From NCBI GenBank assembly GCA_902763615.1, contig CACWSX010000008.1, positions 1 through 64,000 on the forward strand: a DNA stretch of 64,000 nt, read 5' to 3'. Position numbers and translations under genes: made by a program. Of the stretch, positions 58,301-64,000 are shown one piece after another (the stretch's first letter is position 1; every line of letters begins with the position of its first letter). A model generated the notes under the pieces. It saw only the letters and a list, made by a program, of their open reading frames with translations. It was not told where the DNA came from and ran no database searches. The DNA is from an uncultured Prevotellaceae bacterium (GTDB lineage: Bacteria; Bacteroidota; Bacteroidia; Bacteroidales; Bacteroidaceae).

Positions 58301-59129
58301 TTTTGCTACGAATGCAAAAGGGGAGATGTTCCTCGACACCCTCGTGCGCTATGGACAGACCTATCAGCAGGAGAAGGCTGAGCAGCAGAACTCGCTTTTC
58401 GGCATGTTTGGCGATGGCGTGGAGATAGCACAGCCACCTGTGCCTAAGAACGATGTGCGCTGGAGCGATATCGAACGCCTGAACAAGGAGCGAGATCTGG
58501 TGGGCATCTATCTCTCTGCCCATCCGCTCAACGAGTTCAAAATCGTAATCGACAACTTGTGCAACATCAGTTGTGCGGAACTCACGGATATTGGCAGCGT
58601 GACTGATCGCGACGATGTGGCATTGGGCGGTATCGTCACAGCTGTACGTACAGGATTCACCAAGAATGGAAAACCATTTGGTATCGTCACCCTTGAAGAT
58701 TTCGACGGCTCTGGCGAGTTGCCGCTCTTCGGCGAGAACTGGGGACAGTACAGCGGTATGTTCTCCATCGGGGCCTCCGTTTATGTGGGGGGCAAGATAC
58801 GTCCCCGCTTCCAGTACAACAACGATGGCCCTAAGGAGCTAAAGGTGAACCGTGTGGAATACCTGCAGACGGTGAAGGAGAATGCCATCGACCGCATTAC
58901 CATCTCGATTATTACCGACCGGGAGGTGCTTGACGAGCAGATTGTGGCAGAACTCAACGAATTGATTGCTGAGAACCCCGGCAAGACAAAACTGTTCTTC
59001 CAGCTACGCGACTCCTTAGGCAAAAACCACGTGTTGCTGCGGTCTCCTAATAGGGGCGTGGATGTGAGACACACACTCATCGACTACATCGAGAGTCATC
59101 CCAATGTCATGGATTATAAGATTAATTAA
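55389..59129 (+). CDS. dnaE: DNA polymerase III alpha subunit
   Basis: 1246 residues from the ATG at 55389 (a TTG three codons earlier is possible). N-terminal PHP domain (FIHLHVHTYYSILDGQSS, then MAITDHGDMFG), palm with VGPGRGSAAGSVVAYCLGIT and the catalytic DxD in LPDIDTDFDDDGR, fingers (NALYRPGPMSYIPQFI, then GITVYQEQVMLL), a helix-hairpin-helix region, and an OB fold near the end. No intein. It is the main replicative polymerase. Confidence 0.97.
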   Translation: MEDFIHLHVHTYYSILDGQSSIQRLVDKAVKDGMRGMAITDHGDMFGIKEFHDICIGVNKKRKQEGLEPFKPIFGCEMYVARRGDKSLKETKEDLGGYHLIVLAKNANGYKNLIKLVSNSWVDGFYNRPRTDRMELEKYHEDLIVCSACIAGEVPAKILKGDIAGAREAIEWHKRLWGDDYYLELQRHEVTDPMQRANRETFPLQQQANKVLIELAKEYGIKLICTNDAHFVDKENAEAHDHLLCLSTGKDLDDPTRMLYSKQEWFKTRQEMNDIFSDVPEALSNTLEILDKVEVYSLDHDPIMPFFPIPEDFGTEAEWREKFTEQQLYDEFTSDENGQNQLSPEDGEKKIKKLGGYDKIYRIKFEADYLAKLAYEGADKRYGSPLSKEVEDRIRFELHIMKTMGFPGYFLIVQDFINSARDELGVMVGPGRGSAAGSVVAYCLGITKIDPLKYDLLFERFLNPDRISLPDIDTDFDDDGRGKVLKWVEDKYGHENCAHIITYATMATKNSIKDVARVEKLPLAESNALCKAIPDRLPEVDGKTPKMNLTNAIKAVRELQEAEASSNPQLANTIKYAKMLEGTVRGTGIHACGFIICRDPISDHVPVSTADDPDFKGTKTNCTQYDGHVIESTGLIKMDFLGLKTLSELKEACANIKLSQGIDIDLDNIPIDDAKTYELYQQGRTVGTFQFESQGMQKYLRELKPTVFEDLIAMNALYRPGPMSYIPQFIRRKHGEEPITYDIPIMEKYLKDTYGITVYQEQVMLLSRLLADFTRGESDALRKAMGKKKKDIVDAMKPKFIEGGKKNGHDPKVLVKIWADWEAFASYAFNKSHAACYSWVAYQTAYLKANYPAEFMAAIMSRRRDQITEITKLMDECKSMGIATLGPDVNESYEKFGVNHHGEIRFGLGAIKGMGDSAALAIIEEREKNGPYKSIYDFAQRVSFSSVNRKAYESLALSGGFDSFGIRREDYFATNAKGEMFLDTLVRYGQTYQQEKAEQQNSLFGMFGDGVEIAQPPVPKNDVRWSDIERLNKERDLVGIYLSAHPLNEFKIVIDNLCNISCAELTDIGSVTDRDDVALGGIVTAVRTGFTKNGKPFGIVTLEDFDGSGELPLFGENWGQYSGMFSIGASVYVGGKIRPRFQYNNDGPKELKVNRVEYLQTVKENAIDRITISIITDREVLDEQIVAELNELIAENPGKTKLFFQLRDSLGKNHVLLRSPNRGVDVRHTLIDYIESHPNVMDYKIN

Positions 59130-59161
59130 TATTTAGTATAAACTTTTTAAAGCGAATTATT

Positions 59162-59476
59162 ATGGAAGTAACAATCACAAGTGAGAATTTCGAGACTTAC
59201 AAAAATGGCGACAAACCATTGGTAATTGATTTCTGGGCTACATGGTGCGGACCATGCCGCGTCGTTGCCCCTATCATCGAGAAAATGGCTCAGAAGTACG
59301 GCGACCGTATTGTCGTAGGCAAGTGCGATGTTGAGGAAAACGAAGATCTGACGCTTCAATATAACATCCGCAACATCCCGACAATTCTTTTCTTCAAAGA
59401 TGGACAGGTTCACGACAAACTGGTCGGCGCCCAGAAGGAAGCTGCAGTTGAGGAGAAATTCCTGAAATTCCTGTAA
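59162..59476 (+). CDS. trxA: Thioredoxin
   Basis: 104 residues with the classic active site WATWCGPCRVVAP (Cys29, Cys32), DFWATWC strand and IRNIPTILFFKDG with the cis-Pro. No signal peptide, so cytoplasmic. It lies 32 bases after dnaE and three bases before the next small gene. Confidence 0.96.
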   Translation: MEVTITSENFETYKNGDKPLVIDFWATWCGPCRVVAPIIEKMAQKYGDRIVVGKCDVEENEDLTLQYNIRNIPTILFFKDGQVHDKLVGAQKEAAVEEKFLKFL

Positions 59477-59479
59477 GTG

Positions 59480-59800
59480 ATGGCAAGTATCGAAGAAGAA
59501 CTCCGCCTTGACGAGGAGGAGAATAAACGCGAACTGGCGTTTATTCGTGAACGCATCCCGTTTGATGCAGAAAAACATTACAGCGATAGTTCTATCCTGT
59601 ATATGTTGGACTTGATTGTAGACTATTACTACACAAGTGGCATTCTGGAGAGCGAAGAAGAGGAGGTCGACATCGACCTTCAGGCGGTGACCGACTATGT
59701 CATTCAAAGGGCTAAGGAGGACGGTGTCAACAACCTCGAACCGGAATTTGTGTTCTTCATCGTACAGACCGACCTCGACTTTCAGGAACAGAACCTTTAG
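59480..59800 (+). CDS. Small acidic protein of unknown function
   Basis: 106 residues from the ATG at 59480 (a GTG one codon earlier is adjacent to the trxA stop). Very acidic, helical ([20 protein letters not shown], then [20 protein letters not shown]). The trxA-to-here spacing suggests coupling. It resembles a conserved Bacteroidales protein found beside trxA or tsaE, but I know no function. Its last four bases overlap tsaE, which converges. Confidence 0.7.
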   Translation: MASIEEELRLDEEENKRELAFIRERIPFDAEKHYSDSSILYMLDLIVDYYYTSGILESEEEEVDIDLQAVTDYVIQRAKEDGVNNLEPEFVFFIVQTDLDFQEQNL

Positions 59801-60204
59801 AAGAGGATGGCTCGTGAGCCGTCCTCTTTTTCTTGGATGCTCACTTTCACGGCATCCGAAGGCAATACTTCCTCTATCAGTTCCGGCCACTCTATCAGAC
59901 AAAGCTCGCCTGAATAGAAATAATCCTCGAACCCCATGTCGTAGACTTCCTCCAACTTCTTGATGCGGTAGAAGTCGAAGTGGTAGATAGGGCTGCCTTG
60001 AGCTGTGTATTCATTGACAATGGCGAAAGTGGGCGAGGTGATGACGTCGTCGACGCCCAACGCCTCGCAGATGGCCTTGATAAACGTGGTCTTGCCGGCT
60101 CCCATATGGCCGTAGAAGGCAAACACAGTATGGTCGCCCATGTTTTCGATAAATGTCCGCGCAGCCTCGTTGAGATGCGCTAAGTCTTGTATCTGTATTT
60201 CCAT
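59797..60204 (-). CDS. tsaE: tRNA t6A biosynthesis ATPase TsaE
   Basis: 135 residues. P-loop [10 protein letters not shown] at 32-41, [35 protein letters not shown] and [14 protein letters not shown] (the family's IEWpe motif). It drives the TsaB-TsaD complex in threonylcarbamoyladenosine formation. It follows porX by three bases. Confidence 0.95.
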   Translation of the reverse strand: MEIQIQDLAHLNEAARTFIENMGDHTVFAFYGHMGAGKTTFIKAICEALGVDDVITSPTFAIVNEYTAQGSPIYHFDFYRIKKLEEVYDMGFEDYFYSGELCLIEWPELIEEVLPSDAVKVSIQEKEDGSRAILF

Positions 60205-60207
60205 AAT

Positions 60208-61776
60208 CTATCTCTTTTTTCCTGTCATTGTCATTAGGGGGATAATCATCTCTTCCATCGAGATCCCTCCATGCTGGAAGGTGTCGCGATAGTAGCTCAC
60301 GTAGTAGTTGTAGTTGTTGGGGTAGGCCAGGAAGGCATCCCCTGTCGCAAACACATACGTCGTTGAGAGGTTGGGCGCTGGCAGTTGCGCCTTCTGCGGT
60401 TCGCGGATGGTAAACAGACTCTTGTCGTCGTAACTCAGGTTCTTGCCCAACTTATAGCGTAGGTTCGTATTTGTGTTCCTGTCGCCAACAATCTTCACGG
60501 GTTGCGTACAGCGGATACTGCCATGATCGGTGGTCACAATCACCTTGCAGTCCTCCTGTGCCAGCTGTCGGAAAAAATCGGCTATCACTGAGTGGCGGAA
60601 CCAGGAGAGAGTGATTGAGCGATAGGCACTCTCGTTGTTGGCCAACTCGCGAACCATCTTAGATTCCGTACGGGCGTGACTCAGCATGTCGATGAAATTG
60701 AATACCACCACGTTCAGGTCATTCTTCCCGAGGTTCGCCATCTGCTGCATCAGCTTGTCGGCATCGGAAGAATTGTTCACCTTATGATACGAGAAAGTGT
60801 TCTTCTTACGATAACGGTCGAACTGTGTCTGAATAAGCGGGGCTTCGTTCAGGTTCTTGCCTTCTTCTTCATCCTCATCCACCCAGAGGTCGGGAAACAT
60901 CTGGGCAATCTTGTTGGGCATCAAACCTGAGAAAATGGCGTTGCGGGCATATTGCGTAGCGGTGGGAAGAATGCTGAAATAGAGGTCTTCCTCGATGTCA
61001 AACTGCTTGTTGAGTTCCTGGGCCAACATACGCCACTGGTCGTAGCGGAAATTGTCGAGCACCACCAGGAATACCTTCTTGCCCTCGCTCAATAGAGGGA
61101 AAACCTTGCTCTTGAATACTTCGGGGGAGAGCACAGGACGGTCGCCTGTTGGCTTGGTGGGATCGAGAGAGGCAACCCAGTCCAGATAGTTCTTCTTGAT
61201 GAACTTTGCGAAACCTAGGTTTGCCTCTTCCTTCTGCATACGGAGCATATCGGTCATGTTACTGTCTGTTGAGCTCAGCTCTAACTCCCAGTGCACGAGC
61301 TTCTTATATACCTCTACCCAATCCTGCCAGGTTCTGCAGTCCATAATCTGCATGGCTATCTGTTGGAACTGCTGCTGATACTGTGTCTGCGTTACCTCCG
61401 TCTCGATTTCCTCACGGTGGATGTTTTTCTTCAGCGTCAGCAGAATCTGGTTGGGATTCACGGGCTTGATCAGGTAGTCGGCAATCTTCTGGCCGATGGC
61501 CTGGTTCATGATGTCTTCCTCCTCGCTCTTGGTCACCATCACCACGGGCAGGGTGGGGTGTATCTCCTTGATGCGCTGCAAGGTCTCAAGACCGCTGAGA
61601 CCTGGCATCTGCTCATCAAGCAACACCAGGTCGAAATGGTGCTCACGACAGAGGTCGATGGCATCGGTGCCGTTGCTCACCGTCATCACGTCATAACCCT
61701 TACTTTCCAGAAACAAGCGCTGCGCCCGCAACTGCTCGATTTCATCATCCACCCACAATAAATAGCCGTTGATCAT
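60208..61776 (-). CDS. porX: PorX, T9SS response regulator with PglZ domain
   Basis: 522 residues. A receiver domain at 1-120 (acidic Asp10/Asp11, phospho-acceptor Asp54 in LLDEQMPG, Thr82, Lys104) is joined through a helical linker to a PglZ-type alkaline-phosphatase-fold domain (VFLVVLDNFRYDQWRMLAQE, then VIVTTDHGSIRCTQP, ending YYRDTFQHGGISMEEMIIPL). This build defines PorX, which with the kinase PorY and sigma factor SigP controls T9SS genes in Porphyromonas. It sits directly downstream of the porW/sprE-like gene. No kinase is adjacent. Confidence 0.93.
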   Translation of the reverse strand: MINGYLLWVDDEIEQLRAQRLFLESKGYDVMTVSNGTDAIDLCREHHFDLVLLDEQMPGLSGLETLQRIKEIHPTLPVVMVTKSEEEDIMNQAIGQKIADYLIKPVNPNQILLTLKKNIHREEIETEVTQTQYQQQFQQIAMQIMDCRTWQDWVEVYKKLVHWELELSSTDSNMTDMLRMQKEEANLGFAKFIKKNYLDWVASLDPTKPTGDRPVLSPEVFKSKVFPLLSEGKKVFLVVLDNFRYDQWRMLAQELNKQFDIEEDLYFSILPTATQYARNAIFSGLMPNKIAQMFPDLWVDEDEEEGKNLNEAPLIQTQFDRYRKKNTFSYHKVNNSSDADKLMQQMANLGKNDLNVVVFNFIDMLSHARTESKMVRELANNESAYRSITLSWFRHSVIADFFRQLAQEDCKVIVTTDHGSIRCTQPVKIVGDRNTNTNLRYKLGKNLSYDDKSLFTIREPQKAQLPAPNLSTTYVFATGDAFLAYPNNYNYYVSYYRDTFQHGGISMEEMIIPLMTMTGKKR

Positions 61777-61780
61777 ATCT

Positions 61781-61808
61781 CTTACATCTTACATCTCACA
61801 TTTCACAT
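61781..61808 (-). repeat. Heptamer array ATGTRAR at the porW-porX junction
   Basis: Read on the minus strand: ATGTGAA, ATGTGAG, ATGTAAG, ATGTAAG, four exact 7-base periods (61781-61808) followed by AGAT and the porX ATG. The porW/sprE stop codon TGA overlaps the first unit. Confidence 0.85.
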
Positions 61809-64000
61809 CACCAGAAGTCTTCGTCGAAGTCGAAGTCCTTGGCCTTCTTCTGTTTCTTCTTGTTCTGAGGCGCATCTTCTTCTTCCTCATCCTCGTCATC
61901 TGTCGTGCCAGACTTTGGCGTAGGAATATCCTCAGGATCCACCGCTTCGATGTCTTCCGGACGGATGAGCAGTTTGTCGCTACTCGTCTTCATAGGCACG
62001 AAGATATCCTCATAAAACTGTTCGTAGTCGTCGTAACTGAACTGTATGCCCAGCAACGGCAGGTTCACCTCGCTGATGATGAGGCTGCGACAACTCGCAA
62101 TCTTCTCAGCCATCACCTCGTTGGCATACAACTGCCGGGCGTATTGCAGAGCCTCGTCATAATTCAGGAATCCGCTGATGAGCATGCGCTGAAGCCCGTT
62201 GTCCTCGTCGGTGGAAATTTCGAAGTTGCGTACCAGGAAGTTGGTGAAATTATAGCGTGCCATCTCAAACAGCAGCTGATTCTGATTCACACTGTCTGGC
62301 TCGTAGGCGAGGATGAAGACGAAACGTTGGTTGGGGTCGGCACTCAGCGTGTCGGCTTTCGTCGAGTCTGCCGTGAGGGTGATATCACGACGCGACCACA
62401 CATCGCCGATGTCGAACTTACCGCCATGCAGCCTGCGACCTTCCTGCACGCCTTTCACAATCATACCTGCCATCTCGGCCACCTCGCTCTTGGGGTGTTT
62501 TTCCACCACTTCCTTCAGTTGTTCCAGACAACCGTTGGCGTCGCCGTTGTTCAACCGGCTCAGACCGTCGATGAAGATGAACTTCGCGCGGTGCTCACCC
62601 ATGGGGAATCTGTCGGCTGAGATGCGGGCATTACCGGCCACATCACCAAACTTGTCGTCCTTGAAGGCTTGATAGGTGGCTGCATAGAGAGAGTCCTCAA
62701 TATGGGTGCCGAAACGGGCATTGTCAGCATAATAGGGATCGGAGAGCAGGGTGGTCCACTCGCTCTCAGGATGCTCGGCTTTCAGATGGCTCAGACAGGC
62801 TTCTGCCGTATCATGACGCCCTAAGCGCGAGTAGAGCAGGAAGAGGTGATACCACGCATCGTCGAGCTGCTCGTATTGGGGATAGTCTTTGGTCAGACGC
62901 AACAGTTGTTTCTCGCTGAGTTTCAGGTTGTCGAGACGGTCCTTGAAGATGATACCCGACTGCAACAGCGCCTCCTGGATGATGGCGTGACTCGTTGCCT
63001 TCTGATCTTCGCTGAAAGGAATCTGTGCCAGGTAGAATTCCCGGTTGTGGGGATCGTTGGCCAGGGTGTCAGAAGTAGCCTTCTCGCCCTTGATGCTGTC
63101 GCTGGAAACAGTACCCTGCGCGGTCAGAGAGTCGGATAAAGCGGCGTCTTCAGCGGTGTCGGAATGCTCAGCAGTCTCGCTATTTTGGTTGAGGTTCACT
63201 ACCGTCTGGTTCAGTCGCTGCCAGTTGTCGGCATTTTGTCGCTGGCCCCACTGGCGCTGGAAAGTGGTCTTTCCCTGACTCACAGCGGTGGGGTTATAGA
63301 AATACCACTGTCCGCCGCTCTGCGCTTGGGTGGTTGGACGCGTCGGCTGGTTGACGTTACCACGCTGTCCCACAGCCTGGTTCTTCTGCAACTGACGCTC
63401 TGCCTCTGCCATCTGCTCTGCCTCACGGGCCTCTTTCTCCTTACGCTTCAGCTCCTTGATCACACGGTCGATGGCATCTAGACGTTGCGCCTCGGGCATA
63501 TCAGCCAGGGCGAGGAGCGAGTCCTGTAGATGAATGGCATCGGTATGGGGTACGAGCTCGTCCAGCACCTTCGAGCGTTCCGACAACTCTTGATAGTCTT
63601 TACGGTCCTTGTCCAAAAGACCAATGGCCTCACCATAGCAGCGCTGAGCATCGTTGTATTTCTCCAACTGCCAGTAGAGATTGCCCAATGTGAGCAGCAG
63701 TACACCTTTCTCGATGCCGCTGCGGGTAGCCTTTTCATTACCCTTCTCATAGGCAGCGATGGCATTCAGCGTGTCTTTCTGCATCAGGTGGATATTACCC
63801 ATGGCGTAATACACCTGGTCGAGATAATCCTTGTTGTTATCGTTGGATGCCATGCGTTTCAGACGACTGATCATCGCTTTGGCATTACCTTTGGCCATCA
63901 CCTCTGTCTGGGCGATGCGGGCATTGAATTCCAGTTCGTACGTGGGATGACAGCCGATGGCCTTGGCGAAGGCGTGCTCCGCCTCCACACGGTTGCCCAG
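61808..64000 (-). CDS. porW: PorW/SprE-like TPR protein of the T9SS, 5' part outside window
   Basis: At least 730 residues; the frame is open to the right edge (LGNRVEAEHAFAKA...), so the N-terminus and any lipobox are missing. Several TPR units (YYAMGNIHLMQKDTLNAIAA, then LLTLGNLYWQLEKYNDAQRC), a charged coiled coil, then the segment QWYFYNPTAVSQGKTTFQRQ and WGQRQNADNWQRLNQ, which is characteristic of SprE/PorW. More TPRs and a poly-acidic, Lys-rich tail (DDEDEEEEDAPQNKKKQKK) follow. PorW links the T9SS core with the outer-membrane attachment complex. Neighbouring porX supports the call. Confidence 0.85.
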   Translation of the reverse strand: MGNRVEAEHAFAKAIGCHPTYELEFNARIAQTEVMAKGNAKAMISRLKRMASNDNNKDYLDQVYYAMGNIHLMQKDTLNAIAAYEKGNEKATRSGIEKGVLLLTLGNLYWQLEKYNDAQRCYGEAIGLLDKDRKDYQELSERSKVLDELVPHTDAIHLQDSLLALADMPEAQRLDAIDRVIKELKRKEKEAREAEQMAEAERQLQKNQAVGQRGNVNQPTRPTTQAQSGGQWYFYNPTAVSQGKTTFQRQWGQRQNADNWQRLNQTVVNLNQNSETAEHSDTAEDAALSDSLTAQGTVSSDSIKGEKATSDTLANDPHNREFYLAQIPFSEDQKATSHAIIQEALLQSGIIFKDRLDNLKLSEKQLLRLTKDYPQYEQLDDAWYHLFLLYSRLGRHDTAEACLSHLKAEHPESEWTTLLSDPYYADNARFGTHIEDSLYAATYQAFKDDKFGDVAGNARISADRFPMGEHRAKFIFIDGLSRLNNGDANGCLEQLKEVVEKHPKSEVAEMAGMIVKGVQEGRRLHGGKFDIGDVWSRRDITLTADSTKADTLSADPNQRFVFILAYEPDSVNQNQLLFEMARYNFTNFLVRNFEISTDEDNGLQRMLISGFLNYDEALQYARQLYANEVMAEKIASCRSLIISEVNLPLLGIQFSYDDYEQFYEDIFVPMKTSSDKLLIRPEDIEAVDPEDIPTPKSGTTDDEDEEEEDAPQNKKKQKKAKDFDFDEDFW

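Noticed and set aside
61769-62620. 283-codon frame on the plus strand opposite the PorW/SprE gene
   Set aside because: No domain and no promoter or ribosome site; the minus-strand TPR protein has clear family motifs.

Overview
The window looks like a chromosomal segment of a Bacteroidales bacterium, most likely a member of the Prevotellaceae (Prevotella in the broad sense). I see many promoters of the Bacteroidota type (TTTG, about 20 bases, then TAnnTTTG), a SusC/SusD pair, type IX secretion (T9SS) regulators, a GldH lipoprotein, and secreted proteins ending in a 'GRR...KGIYI' tail. Genus and species cannot be fixed from the sequence alone.

Layout. Positions 1-4.1 kb are accessory: two lipoproteins (one resembling an orphan M4-protease propeptide), a secreted protein with a T9SS-like tail, a decapitated HTH antitoxin, a MntA/HepT toxin-antitoxin pair, and at least four copies of a palindromic REP-like element. 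From 8.3 back to 4.1 kb (minus strand) lies an ECF sigma factor, a membrane anti-sigma-like protein, a periplasmic protein and an outer-membrane beta-barrel. From 8.3 to 9.3 kb is a gene graveyard, followed by a RhuM-Fic protein. From 10.5 to 17.1 kb is an island of unknown function: a HIRAN-like protein, four small uncharacterised proteins, a BT4734/VirE-type primase-ATPase and an M15 peptidase. From 17.1 to 22.8 kb is a deoxysugar operon (FucP-like symporter, zinc dehydrogenase, GH2 hydrolase, RhaM mutarotase).

The rest is mostly core. A stand-alone IMP cyclohydrolase is followed by mreBCD, PBP2 and rodA (22.9-29.3 kb). On the minus strand come gldH, ricT, holB, metF and a GH51 arabinofuranosidase, then a lone receiver protein, tRNA-Lys, tdk, rsmI and a coiled-coil lipoprotein. 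A DUF6057 membrane protein is paired with a beta-propeller lipoprotein carrying a CxxCH haem motif. A SusC/SusD/lipoprotein/M6 metalloprotease locus (41-50.5 kb) suggests protein or peptide foraging. Then follow a BACON lipoprotein, tadA, birA (with a 30-bp perfect inverted repeat inside the gene), pyrH, pssA, psd, dnaE, trxA, tsaE, porX and the C-terminal part of porW/sprE, which runs off the right edge.

Themes that join the regions: PorX, PorW/SprE and GldH belong to T9SS/gliding biology, and two proteins in the window carry cargo-like tails. Six gene junctions carry short tandem arrays (7-, 10- or 15-base periods) lying between one gene's stop codon and the next gene's start. Palindromic repeats sharing GGGGACAGG or GGGGACGGTTCT cores recur in the accessory region and once inside birA. 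The best candidates for undescribed biology are the 10.5-17.1 kb island, the junction-filling arrays and the palindrome domesticated inside birA.
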